This document shows, piece after piece, positions 22,702 through 34,699 of a stretch of DNA of 64,000 bases. Below the pieces are notes generated by a model. The model did not search any database, was not told the origin of the DNA, and saw nothing but the letters and a program-made list of their open reading frames with translations. Each line of letters opens with the position of its first letter. Within the stretch, counting starts at the first letter, position 1. Position numbers and translations under genes: made by a program. Origin of the DNA: Hemibagrus wyckioides (Eukaryota > Chordata > Actinopteri > Siluriformes > Bagridae); the NCBI RefSeq assembly GCF_019097595.1, contig NC_080732.1, positions 9,703,905 through 9,767,904 on the forward strand, read 5' to 3'.

Positions 22702-24920
22702 CAATTGTACTTATAACAAGCACAAGGTACAGACAAATTATGCAAATCACATCAAAAAATCTTTAATTAAAATAAAAAGTGTGTATATTGAAATTAAAAA
22801 AGGTACAATGGTAAATTTCCATCCATTTCTTGGTCAGTATGACCTATATAAGTTTCATTAATATCTTAGCTGGGATTTTAGCTAGTCCTCATTACATTGT
22901 TTTTTGCAGATTATAAACGGATAGATTAAAAATATCATATCAATATAGGATCATGATATGGTCTCTTCAAATTCCAAGAATATAGCCCTTTTCACAAACT
23001 GGTAAAGGACCTGGTAAATTAAAATAAAATACTGGTAAACTGGCTCTGGCAATCTTATGTGAACAGCACATTGTAACAGTCACATCTTGTTACATGGTTC
23101 AATATATTTAATTTTGAGTGCTTTGTTCATCCTGACCACTAGGGGACACCAATAGCAAATCTCTATTTTGGATAAAAGAGGAAGTAGTAGAATGAGAGGC
23201 AGATTCAGTTTGAGTTACCTGGTACATGGTATCTGCTGTTTCTCTGGAGGGTCCTGGCTTGAGAAACATTTGTTTTGCTGCTCAACTGTGAGTTTGGTGC
23301 TTTATCTTTCATCTTTTGTTTTGTGTAGCCTTTGAGAGGGTTATTGTTTGGGAAAGTTACTTATTCAAATGTTTTGTTGGGGAGTTTGGTTGAAGGTTAA
23401 TGAGTTGTTTTCCTTTGTAGAGGACTTTGTTTAACCTGCAAGCTTGTGCTACTGTGTGGAGTGCAGGATTTTGGAGTGTGGGTGCAGAATTGCAGCTGCC
23501 CAAGAACTTTTCCCAAAGGACTCTTGGCTTATCCCAAGAAGGACATCCATTTAATTCTGTGTTTTCACCATTTCATCAACCTACCCTTCAACAGATAAGA
23601 CTTTATAACATTGGTTGTTCTCCTTTATCAACTGATTTCCTCTCTCAATATCTTAGGTGGACATTTATATGACCATACTTTCATTGACCATATTTATTAT
23701 GAACATTTCATATGATGGGATTTTATGTGTTTTGTATTTGTGTAGAGACTCAATATATGCTGGCAAAAGACTTCTGCTGCTAGTTGTGTATTTTGATATG
23801 ACTCTTAACATTACCTAGGTTATCGCAAACTTTGTCCCCCCTCATTTTCTCATAACAATACTGGTTTAAAGAGCTGGAACGGTTATTTACCAGCATTGTT
23901 TACCGGCATTACTATATAAAATAATATAATATGATATAATAATATATTCTATATTATATAGATCAGTGCTATAGATCATAGCAACCGCTATGTAACGTAA
24001 ACAAACTTACAATGGCTGTCTACAGCACAGTTTTCTTTGTCTAATATGAAATCATATTTTTTGTTGTATTTTACTATCAATTATTAAGCGCATAAAAAGA
24101 GTCAGCAAAGTAAAAAGATCCTAAAACAAGAGTCTTTTCAGGAAGAAAGATTGTTAGTAGAGCTGACATCTCAATACACCATAATTCATCAGAAAACTAA
24201 CTAAATAACATAATTTTACTAATACTGTTGGGGCTTTTTCAAGCTAGTATCTGCCAAACTGTATTCATGGAATGTCAGTGTGACAAGAAATACATATCAT
24301 GCAATGGATTTTGGGAAATTTTAAATAATTTTCTCATACCTTTTATCACCTCCATGATATGATTTACGTTATGTTGGGTGTACTGAGTTAAATGATAAAA
24401 ATACATTTGAATTGTTTTTCCAAGTTTAACTGTGTGCCATATTTATTTGTTTCAGCAACCAAAAGACATATGGAAATAATCCTTCTTTCAAGAGAAAAAC
24501 GAAAGCACAGGAACTGTAGCCTGAAAATGCATAAAGAATTATCGATGTTTTTTGCCAAAAATTAAGAACAAGCCTTCAACTCAGAAAGCCTCCAACCATA
24601 GAAAAAAGTCGAAAAGGCCAGTCTAATTATAAAACCTCCTTAAACATCCAAAAATAATAAATACACAATGAGACCTTTTACTGTAATAATTAAAAGGAAC
24701 ACAAATTTTTAAACTGAACACTAAAATTTTTTTCACAAATTAAGATCATTCAGATGTTTTTAAAGAAATCTCCAGTTATATTAAATTGTCAGCTAGACAG
24801 AAGAAGTGAGACAGTGTTACAGGTAGATAGAAATAAATATAAAGAGAAAGAGTCCATGTGTGCTACTGGCAGAGTGACAGACAAGACAAGATAAAGAAGG
24901 ATATTCTAGAAGTGGCTAGA
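22702..24920. other. intron 13 sequence, no gene
   Basis: Between ~22,975 and 23,080 and again at 23,865-23,920 there are repeated 'actggtaaa/ctggttt/accagc' words, possibly the two halves of a split element. The intervening 23,070-23,860 segment begins TGTAACAG and might be a solo LTR, but no target duplication was found. Nothing is recognised from 23,920 to 24,920. Confidence 0.35.
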
Positions 24921-24929
24921 GTGGCTAAG

Positions 24930-26475
24930 AGTGTTGTGGTGTACTGTTCTTATTCTATTACTAAACTTCAACCATACTAAAAACCTAACCCTACTCTTAA
25001 CTAGGGTGCAAACATGTGCCTCAAACCCATCTGTCAACACCTTTCACAGACACAGGCGCTCTCATCCACAAAACAGAGGCTGCATTTGCATTAACCACAT
25101 CTATCCTCAACTGTTCTGTCAGTCTCAAATACAGGTGGTAAGTGGGCTCTGGAATTGGTGGTCTATTGTAAGGAAAGCTGATTTTTAACTCAGCTTTAGC
25201 AATCCACTACTCCTTTGATTTTCTAGGATTAAATGAGACCTGAATATCTCCACAGATCTCTGCTACACCAACTGATACATCCTCAGTCTTTTCCCTACTG
25301 ACAGCACTCCTCTGACAGGAAATTTCAAAAAAAGTGAAAGAAAAAGTGTAAGAAACCACTACTCGACACAGATCTTGGCTCTCTCTAACTCTCCTATAAA
25401 GAGAAATCAAATCTGCCAGACCTTCAATTCTACCCTGACTATCTTCCCCTTCTCCTTCACTGGCTCATTTTTCAACCCTAGCAACAGAAGGCTTATAAGT
25501 CATCTTGTATGGCAAACCAACCACCTGCCCACTGGATCCAAATCCCTTCCACAAAGACCACCTGCCCTCCATCACTATGATCATCATTGGCTCCATTACA
25601 TCCGGTCATGTACTAACTACCTTGAGAGAGCAGGGGTTATTCCCATACATCATCGCTCAGACAACCCTCTTTTCTTTATAATATCCTGGAATGCACTGTT
25701 ACTCCAATGTCTAAGTAACAGTCTCTCCATGTCTCACAGAACAACCTCAAAGATCCCAATCAGTCTGGCATCAAAGTGACACATTCCACAGAGACTGCCC
25801 TTTTGGCGTTTACTGAGAAACTGCATGCTGCTAGATCAGCCAAACTGTCATCTGTCCTCATCCTCCTTCACCTTTCAGCAGTGAACTGTGATTCATCCAC
25901 ATATTCAATCTCTTATTTCAAGACTGGACTACTATAACTTGCTCAAGGAAGGTCTACCACTAAGTGCAATTCGGCCTCTATAATTGATATAAATTGCAGC
26001 TGCAGAAATTGCTTTCAACCTTCCAATATTCTCCCATATCCCCCCATTGCCACACTCTCTCCACTGATTTCCGGTAGTGTCAAGCATCAGATTTAAAACC
26101 CTGATGCTTGCCAATAAAGCCATAAACCAGTTAGCACCCTATTACCTCAAAGCTCTTATCACTCTCCAATACTGCATCACACTCAGATCTCAGATCTAGC
26201 ACTGCTCGACTAGTCCCACCACTTCTCGGGGTACAAGGCAGGTATGCCTCAAGAATATTCTGGCACCTAGGTAATGGAATAAACTTCCCCTAGATGTCAG
26301 AACCGATGTCAGTTATTGTCGTCGAACAAAGGGTGATTAAAAAAGTTCCATCAGTTATAGACTGATGTTATTCTTAGTATGAATCCTAGTAACAAGTATT
26401 GATGTATTCATTAATAGTGACTAAAGTACATCACTCTGGATAAAGACGTCTGCCAAATGCCATAAATGTAAAAGA
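24930..26475 (+). mobile_element. CR1/L2-group LINE, degenerate
   Basis: Plus-strand traces in LINE order: endonuclease-like FLGLNETWISPQISATPT (about 25,220), reverse-transcriptase-like QSGIKVTHSTETALLAFTEK (about 25,760) and SRLDYYNLLKEGLP (about 25,918), then a 3' tail 'tctggataaagacgtctgccaaatgccataaatgtaaa' ending near 26,472. That tail is shared by many fish LINEs. Many stops and indels. Confidence 0.7.
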
Positions 26476-26627
26476 TTTACAATTCACAGTTTTAAATAGG
26501 AAAACCGATTACATATCTTATATTGTTTTAGTTGCCTTACACCAAACTGGTTGATCTTACTAACCAAAACAAGTACAACTTGCATACCATACTGTATAAT
26601 ACAGTATTAAAGTGTAAGAACACTCAC

Positions 26628-26726
26628 CACTACTCCACCATTTCTTGCCATTTATGATGTAGTGGTCTTTATCCTTATGTATGGTACACTCCATGTTAGT
26701 CGCATCACTTGAGGCAATATCTGGCT
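26628..26726 (-). CDS. acad11: acad11 exon 13
   Basis: Acceptor TATCAG above 26,726; donor GTGAGT below 26,628 (gene sense). Completes Glu, then PDIASSDATNME...INGKKWWSS and the first base of Gly. This is the dehydrogenase middle-domain motif, and KKWWSSG is characteristic of ACAD10/11. The exon lies only ~150 bp from the LINE tail at 26,475. Confidence 0.95.
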
Positions 26727-28872
26727 CTGATAAAGAAACAGAAAGACACAGACAGTAAGTAAAAATGACAGGAGAGATGAAGACAGTATAAGCACAGCTA
26801 CTAAACTCATCATGTTCAAACAAAATATACCACAAATTTAGAGTTCAAGATATTTTGTAACAAAGCAATAAATAATACATTCATAATAATAACCAGAATG
26901 AAATGAATTGTGAAATAAAAAAAAGTTTTAACAAAGTTGTTTTAAGATGAGAAAATGGAGGTCTTAGAGGTAACAGATCTTAGAGAAAATGAAGACTGTT
27001 CTCATCAGAGGGAGCTTTATATGTAAATGACCCATGTCTGACTTCTGACAAAATATTGGGGACCAACAAATTGGAGATTGCATGCATCTAAGTAACTATG
27101 AATTACAAACTGGGATCAAAAACTGTTGCAATTAAGAGGGACATTTTAAATAAGGACATTTGTAAATATAGAAGCAAGTGAAACTGTCACCAATGAAGTG
27201 ATTCACACATAAAACCTTACAGAAAGGATACCACAAAGCAAATTTACATAAAGAATTGCATAAATCATTGAGAGGTTTAAGAAAAGTGTTGGTGGTATTT
27301 TGTTAAACAACGTCAGCATGATCAATAATAGGTGATATTAACAAGTCAACTAATATTTTACTTAAAACTTCAAATGTAAAGAAATTAACTGAACGATAAA
27401 GAGATCTCAGGCAGCCAAATGTTCATTTTTATAATGAAATCAATGATGCATAAATGTTCAAGATATTTAAATCAACTTTTTTGAGGGGTGAACCATCATT
27501 ATTATGGTGACTATGTTGCATAGCATAACAAATAACAAGGACAACAAATCATTTGGTCTTAAAATGAGGTAAATACAACCTCAGCTGAACACCACATACT
27601 ACACCATGTCATTATTCATTTAACAAAAAGGAGGCCAAAATGGAAAAGCCATGTGTGAAAACTAAGTACACCACATGATTCAACAGCTTGTAGATCCACC
27701 TTTAGAGGTAATAACTTGAATTAATGGTGTTCTGTTTGACAATATCAGTCACTCACATTGCCGTAGAGAAATTGGTCTTTGCTGTTGTGTTAACACACAC
27801 CTAAATGCTCCAGACAAGCAAAACCCCTGCTTTAATATTGAGGTTATACCGAGATTATAATTTTATAACCTGCTAAGGACCAAATTATTTTTTGTCCTGA
27901 TACATAAAAACATAGGATTCAAGAGGGTGTATTTTCTTTTTCACATGACAAGTTTGTTGTTATAATACCAGTTCTGAACCAAATTCAAATCTGACTGTAA
28001 ATAAATTTTAATATATAGTGATAATTCTTTAAAGATAAACTCAAATTTTTTAAATAAATTATTTTCATATGGGAGGTATAGAACAAGTACAGACAAATTA
28101 AACAGGTCTACGAGGGGATACAACATGAGCAGCAAGTATAACAATTCTGGCTTCCAGATCATCTGGACCAGCACAACTACTTGATGTTCATTTTTAGCAT
28201 GACAAAATCAGTTTGCAAGATTTTTCTAAAAGAAAATGATCCAATATAGATAACTGATTTTATGAAACATATGTAAGTTCTGGGAATCACAGACAGAAGA
28301 GAAATGTTTATTAAAAGGTTTGGGAAATAAGTGTAGGATCCATAATAATATAAAAAAACATGATTTAATTTAGTACAAAACTGTTTAAAAAAAAACTTTG
28401 TACTATTGCATTTTTTTGTTTTAGTTTTGCACAAATTCCTCAATTGTCTGTAGTTTTCCCAAACAGTGGAATCCGTTGGTAAACAATATTTGGCCCAAGT
28501 TTTATCCTTTTACTTGAAGAGGTAGGTGTTGACCTTTAACGCTAATTGTTCTCATGGAAGCATGTTTCAGTTACATTAGAAACATCAGAATAAAAAAAGT
28601 TTAACAAAACGTATTAACTGAAATCTATCCCAGCTGATATTAAATATTGAATAAAACAATTTACATTAAAAGAAAGAGGGCCATTTAATGGCATTAAATA
28701 AACATATTTTTTTCTGTTATACTCAGCCTACATTGAATCATTACAAAAGAATTAACTGAAAACCAGCATTGAAATCCTAAAAATCTCTACCCTGTGGACT
28801 AGATCATTTGCACAGCAATGCTAGTGTCATGCAGAGTTGGTCATAGCACATAGCCTGTATCATAAGCACTTA
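26727..28872. other. intron 12, left part
   Basis: Mostly unrecognised AT-rich sequence. About 27,550-27,940 resembles a dispersed non-autonomous element ('gaggtaataacttgaattaatggtgttctgtttgaca', ending 'gagggtgtattttctttttcacatgac'). No exon was seen. Confidence 0.4.
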
Positions 28873-30669
28873 CAGTTGTGCTCAAAATTATTCACACCCT
28901 TGGTATTTTTATAGTGTTTTTGAGTTGTCTTCTCTGATGAATGAGTTTTATAATACTTTCATTATAAAATAATACTTTAACTTTTACAATACTTTTACAA
29001 TACTTTATTTAATTTGTACATCATCTCATTTTATTTCATTTCATTGCACATGTTCTTTTTTCAGCACCAAGTGTCCTGTGTTTTTGTGTTGTCTTTTTTG
29101 TACTTATTGTTTTTTGCACTGTCTTTGCTCTGTTTGCACCTAGCTGCACACTTTGCACTTTATGTGGCTTGGACAAACTTCGGTCCTAGCTGTGTTGTTT
29201 TTTGTGTTTGAAATATATGTTGTATGTTTATGTAGCAGCAAGTCCTGGAGAAACATTGTTTCATTTCACTATGTACTGCATCAGCTATATGTGGTTGAAA
29301 TGACAATAAAGCTTCTTGAATCTTGAAGATCTTGAATCTTGAATTTGTGACAAACAACTGAAGAAATAACGTGATATTTCAAGAAATATGACATTTCATG
29401 GGTTTTTATTGGCAAATATTCAAAAATCACCATGTTCGGAATTTTTCATATTATTTATATTTATGTTTCAATAATCAATAGAAAAGCCTTTGTTCTTAAT
29501 GATGGCCTGCAAATGCTTCTTGTAGGTCTCCACAAGATTTCTACATGGTCTGCTGTGGAATGTTTCCCCACTCTTCCTTCGCAAAAGCCTCCAGTTGTTG
29601 GGGATTCAAAGGCTTCCTAGCCCTGACCCAGATCTTCAACTAGCTCCAAAAATTCTCAATTGGGTTCAGGTCAGGGCTCTGACTTGGCCACTCCAGAACA
29701 TTTACTGTATGTTGTCCCTGAACCATTGCTTGACCACTTGTGCCGTATGCTTTGGGTTATTATCCTGCTGGTAGGTCCAATTCTCTGGCAGGTTGAGCAT
29801 GTGTGCTGATCAGGTTTTTATCAAGAACGGAGAGAAAGATCTCTATTTAGGTAGCCCCTCTCAAAAGCCAGGCACACAACCTGGTGTCTCTGGGTAAGGA
29901 GTGGTGCCTTTCTGAGGCAATGTCCATGGAGACCACCTCGATGCAGAATTTGCTAAACGGTGGATCTTGATACCATCTCCCCTGCTTGGTTGAGGGTGTC
30001 TATTAAAGCTTTCATGGTGATACAGGTGTTTTTGTTTGCATCACAGCAGATCTTTCTAGCGACTCTAGAGTATACTTGGCACTTCCTGCCACACCCATCC
30101 AGGTTTTTGACAGTGTTGAACATATTGAACTTCTGTATGGTTGACACAGGGACATCCAGTTCTTACGAAATTGCCTTGTAGCCTTTGCCTCCACTATGGG
30201 CATTGACAACACGCGTACGAAGATCATGACCGAGTTCTTTCTTCTTGGCCATGGTGACAGTGACTGAGCATAATGAAAGCTTTGCCCCATTATTTATACT
30301 ATAAATATAAATATTATAAATATACAGAGCAGGTGTTACTATTTAACATTATTAGGCCTTAATTGATTACACTTAAATTGATTAAACTGATTATAGTCAC
30401 TGGAGTGTGAAACCATGTGCACTTTCACAAAAGAGGGAATTTTTTCTGAGATTGGGAATAGGGTATGATTAATTTTGAACAGGCTCAAAAGAGAAGCTCT
30501 GGCCATATCTATTGGTATATAAATGAATTTTAGCTGACACATATGTGGAGTTGTGCATAGCAACTAATATATATTGAGTACAAAGTTTCACCAAAGTTGT
30601 TTTTATAAATGAAAAAAATTAAAAAGTATTGATTTGTCCAAAGGGTATTAATAATTTTGAGCACAACTG
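28873..30669 (-). mobile_element. Tc1-like transposon, interrupted by a LINE tail
   Basis: Termini CAGTTGTGCTCAAAATTATTC (after TA, 28,871-28,872) and AATAATTTTGAGCACAACTG (before TA, 30,670-30,671). The minus strand encodes AKKKELG-type start (30,254 down) and MKALIDTLNQAGEMVSRSTV (about 30,015 down), in different frames. The catalytic half (29,500-29,800) is fragmentary, with ..LNPIE-type remains near 29,660. A ~400-bp plus-strand insertion occupies 28,940-29,345. Confidence 0.85.
28940..29345 (+). mobile_element. LINE 3' tail inserted in the Tc1 copy
   Basis: Ends 'gaaatgacaataaagcttcttgaatcttgaa' with a reiterated TTGAATC tail, typical of short 5'-truncated fish non-LTR retrotransposons ending in a short tandem repeat instead of polyA. 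No coding part remains. Family not determined. Confidence 0.55.
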
Positions 30670-30671
30670 TA

Positions 30672-31247
30672 CATATCTTACAATTAAATTTAACATGGTC
30701 CTCACTGACAATACAAATGCCATCCAATTTGTACTACTGCCACAGATCCTAAAAAGATTAACAGGAAGTGTTTGTTTTGAAGCACTAGGGCTGGCTGCCA
30801 AAAGCATATTATGGGACCTATGTTTTCTTTTTTATTATTGTACAAGAGAATAACAGCATTTTGTATCAATTAACTAGTAGACAATCTTCTTGTTCTAACC
30901 CTTCCATAAATGTTCATTCTACTGTAAGAGAAAAAACGGAGAGAGAATGTGCATTCGGTATTATGAACACACACAAATGGTGGATATATTATAGGCACTG
31001 ACCTACCAAAGTGTTTGCTTTGGTAATTTAATTTTCACTTCCAAAAGAAAATTAGCAAGAGTTATTTTACTCATCTTTAATCATACCATCTTTCCTATAT
31101 TCTTTGCTGTATAAACTAAAAGAAAATTGTCAAAAAAAAGGAAAAAAAATTATACCCACCCACACAGACCAATGACACAGGCTCTGTAAGACTTAAATTG
31201 CTTAATTGCAAAAAATAAATAAAAATGGCCTTGAAATCTTACTCATA
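30672..31247. other. intron 12 sequence without recognised features
   Basis: AT-rich with A-runs near 31,130-31,150. No repeat terminus or coding signal. Confidence 0.5.
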
Positions 31248-31249
31248 TA

Positions 31250-32719
31250 CACTACTCTCAAAAAGGATATTTGGCTTTTGTGTGAAATTTATGGAAAATG
31301 TAAAAAGTTCATGCTACAGTGATGTTATATGATGAAAGTAGGGCATTTAAGTAAAAGCATGCAATAGTGATTTCCTCATCTCAAACAATTTATTGAAACA
31401 AAAACCAACAGTGGTGGGTATACCACAACAAAAAATGTCAATGTCTCAATAATTTGTCATGTGCCCTTGACCATCAATTACAGCTTGACAACGACATCTC
31501 ATGCTGTTCATGAGTCGACTTATTGTCTGCTGAGGCTTAGCATTCCACTGTTCTTGAAGGGCGGCCCTCAGGTCATTGAGGTTCTGGGGTGCAGGGTTAC
31601 GAGCCTCTACACGGCGACTCAGCTGATCCCATAGGATTTTTATGGGATTCAGGTCTGGAGAAAGTGCAGGCCACTCCATTTGAGGTACCCCAGCCTCCAG
31701 CAGCCGTTCCCTAATGATGCAACCTCGATGAGCTGGAGCATTGTCGTCCATGAAGATGAAATTAGGCCCGTGTTGTTCATGCAGGGGCGTAATGACTGGA
31801 TTAATGATGTTATTCAGGTAGTATTGGCTTTTCACTGTACCATTCACAAGATGTAGGGCAGTTCTGTATTGAGTAGACACACCTGTCCAGACTGTAACAC
31901 CACCACCAAAGGCTCATCTGGTGACAACAGTAGCTGATGCATAGCGCTCTCCTTGACGTCTCCAACATCGTTGGCGGCCATCATTTCTGCTCAACGTGAA
32001 TCAACTTTCATCAGAGAACAGCAATGAGGCCCACTGGTCCCTCGTCCAGCGTAAATGCTCCCTGGCCCATGCAGGTCATCTGGCATGCAGACCACACTGA
32101 TGTAAATGGTTTCGAATGGTCTGACGTGACACTTGGGTGCCTCTCACCTCCCTTAAATGTGCCTGGAGTTGAGTGGCATTCATCAACCGGTTCTGCAGGG
32201 CACTGTTCACAATGAAGCAGTCATCAGCGTGGGATGTGGCCAAAGGACGTCCACTTCTATGTCTTTCTGTGGCTCTTCCAGTGTCTCCGTATCTCTGTCA
32301 CAACCTGCTGATGACACTCGACACTCTAAGCTCAGTGGCCACTTCCCTCTGAGAACATCCTGTTTGAAGCCTCGCAATGGCAAGGTATTGTTGATCAATT
32401 GTTAGGTGTCGTCTTGGTCTCATGATGTCAAAATGTGAACAGCATCAAGATAAGGACTTTTTAAAATACAATTCTAATTGAACGAGAAAATTTACTGGTT
32501 GATTCATGGATCAAACACCAGTTGTGAATTTTGCCATTAAGTACCTTGTTAGAGAACAGCAAGTTATGCAAAAAGTACTGAAACACTGAACAGTTGGACA
32601 TGTGCATTCAAAAGTGTAGAGAAGGTCAAATTAAGTTCACCAGTAAAGGTTAGTGTATTTTAGGTGCATCCTGAAATTTCACCCGAAAGCCGAATATCCT
32701 TAACTTTTTGTGAGTAGTA
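31250..32719 (-). mobile_element. Tc1-like transposon, nearly complete
   Basis: Inverted ends: CACTACTCTCAAAAAGGATATTTGGC at the left and GCCGAATATCCTTAACTTTTTGTGAGTAGT at the right, with TA at both flanks (31,248-31,249 and 32,720-32,721). Length 1,470 bp. Contains a single transposase gene. Confidence 0.9.
31446..32423 (-). pseudogene. Tc1-family (DD34E) transposase with four in-frame TGA codons and no frameshift
   Basis: Starts MRPRRHLTIDQQYLAIARLQ and runs 326 codons in one frame to ..GHMTNY and a TGA. It contains the helix-turn-helix, GRPLATS linker, LLFSDES (first Asp), FMDDNAPAHR (second Asp) and SPDLNPIKILWDQL. The last catalytic Glu position reads Lys (NPIK for NPIE). Premature TGA codons lie at 32,298-32,300, 32,076-32,078, 32,001-32,003 and 31,914-31,916; two stand where Trp or Arg would be expected. 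Length and the open final 144 codons show recent decay by point mutation only. Confidence 0.9.
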
Positions 32720-32721
32720 TA

Positions 32722-33592
32722 ATTTAAGATATGGTAATGGTCTGTCTTTGTTAATATGTTAATACAGAGCACATATTGAGTAAAAATATTAATCTCTGCT
32801 CACTTTTGGAACTTTAATTAGTAAATCAGTACAAACTACATAGGAATTCAAGAATCTTGCCTCATTTAGGGATTTTGTAACTTAATCTAGTTTCTCCACC
32901 ATTGTGTGTCCATTTTACATAGCTCAGTGGTATACTGTTTAAATATGACTCTTGTAGTGCAAACAAATTGCAAGTTTTGCCTCTGTTGTCATGGTAACAG
33001 ACAATAATGAAGATGTTAATTTATACCAAGTATTACCGTAATAACAAAACACTATTCCAATGAGCTATGTGAAATGTAAACAGAACAAATGAATAAATTT
33101 TAATATTGGGCTTTATATATTTGATATTGTGTATTTTGAGTGAAATACATTGCTTAATACAAATAAAGTCCTTATTTGACCCACAGTGTGCCAGATGACA
33201 ACCTTAGTCTCAAATGAAGGACATCTAACGACATCTAACTTAGCCTCAACTGAAGGACATCTAATGGCTCTAATTTAGCACAGATAGTGTATGATTATCA
33301 GCTAAGCTGATAACTGTTTGGCCCTCAGAACACCACAAGCAGGCATATGGTGAATATTACTGACCAAGCACCAATTGGCTATGTAGTTAGCAACAAACAC
33401 AGTTTCCTGCGAACTAAGATTTAAATAAGGCTAAAATCCAGTTATAGTATTGAATGTACTCAACACCAACCAAAACAGAACCCGAGACCCTGTTGCTGTT
33501 TTCACCAGTCAACGCAGATCAGTTACGTAATCTTTAAGACTGTGTAGTTGATTGTGGAAGCATGTATGTGTGTGTACAAGTTTGTTTGTTAC
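32722..33592. other. intron 12, right part
   Basis: Holds an imperfect tandem duplication near 33,207-33,275 ('tctcaaatgaaggacatctaac', 'cctcaactgaaggacatctaat'). The rest is unrecognised. Confidence 0.5.
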
Positions 33593-33700
33593 CAGTCATG
33601 CAAAAGCAGGATCGTATGTCTCCTCGCAGTAAGGGCTCTAGCCAGAGCTTTTTCTGCTCCTCAGAACCAAACAGGTGCAGCATCTCCATGTTCCCTGAAT
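33593..33700 (-). CDS. acad11: acad11 exon 12
   Basis: Acceptor AACAG above 33,700; donor GTAACA below. Completes Asp, then [20 protein letters not shown]...SCFCMT and G. The final MT joins EPD of exon 13 to form the acyl-CoA dehydrogenase signature, and [10 protein letters not shown] is strongly conserved in the family. 108 nt. Confidence 0.95.
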
Positions 33701-33870
33701 CTGTTGCACAGTTAAAAAACACATTGGCTGTCTAATTGAATGCAGTAAACCCTCTGCAACACGCACAGATACACATGCACACAACATAAGAATTCAAGAT
33801 CAAAATACTACTATTCTGAGTTACAATATTAGTCCTGATTTCATCTGCATTAACAGATGCACATACATAC

Positions 33871-34009
33871 CTGGAGCCTGGCAGTTGAAGACCTCAGGGG
33901 CGTAGAAGCACTGTCCAGTTTCCTCAGCAATGTAGGAATAATCCAGCTGAGATAGTCCACTCACTGATGGCAAGAACAGATTCCACAGCCCAGCTACACG
34001 AGCTTTTGC
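33871..34009 (-). CDS. acad11: acad11 exon 11
   Basis: Acceptor TTTAG above 34,009; donor GTATGT below 33,871. 46 codons plus G, reading AKARVAGLWNLFLPSVSGLS..DYSYIAEETGQC..PEVFNCQAP. This is the N-terminal helical domain of the dehydrogenase, nearly the same as human GLWNLFLPAVSGLS and IAEETGKCFFAPDVFNCQAP. Confidence 0.95.
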
Positions 34010-34157
34010 CTAAACGCATAATTTCATATGTAGGTCAAAATGTAGGATTGGCATATTTCCAAAAAGAGTACTAAAGAAAAGAGCATGTAACATTTCTCAC
34101 AAACTTTGCTTATAAGGTTATGGCATGTATTTGTACTATGTTGGTGTGTGTTTTTAC

Positions 34158-34235
34158 CTTTAGTTCCTCCAGTACAGGAGGTGTTTGCCATCTCTCAGGG
34201 CCATCACAGTGTTTGACATAGTACTTAGTAATTTC
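34158..34235 (-). CDS. acad11: acad11 exon 10
   Basis: Acceptor TTTAG above 34,235; donor GTAAAA below 34,158. Phase 0 at both ends, 26 codons, EITKYYVKHCDG...VLEELK. Linker into the dehydrogenase domain; low-complexity match to human but well bounded by splice sites. Confidence 0.9.
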
Positions 34236-34690
34236 CTAAAGCAAAGACAGTCCGCAATTAAATATTTGTAGACTGTGTGACTCCCGCATTAACAGTGCAC
34301 TGAGAAAACACTTGAAAGTCTCTGATGATTTTTTTTCCTGTAAGTGAGCAAACATGAAACACAAGACCAATGCCCATTTGACTGAAGGCAAAAGGGTCGT
34401 CTCTCACTTTTGCATATCAATCTATATTAAGAGTAAGATAAGTTGGGCTTGCGTTCACTATTACATACAATATTTTATGTACATATCTGTGTATTTTTTT
34501 CTGGTGTGTTTGGCTAGCATATTAGTTTGCCAGTGGCTTGGTGCCAAAAGTTTCTTAGGTGGATTTTCTCTGTTCCTTATGTTTTACAAACTGTGTCCCA
34601 AAATGTATCCTATATTCTACCCTGGTAAATAGTATGCATGGCCAAGCATGGATTTGTGAATGGAGGGCAGAGTTCCATAAAACATGCGAT
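34236..34690. other. intron 9 sequence without recognised features
   Basis: No terminal repeat or family resemblance was seen; open frames here are short and hydrophobic. Confidence 0.4.
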
Positions 34691-34699
34691 AAGCTTCAA

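Noticed and set aside
23070..23860. Possible solo LTR starting TGTAACAG
   Set aside because: Plausible TG start and CA-like end, but the flanking 4-6 bp do not match and no second copy is in the window.
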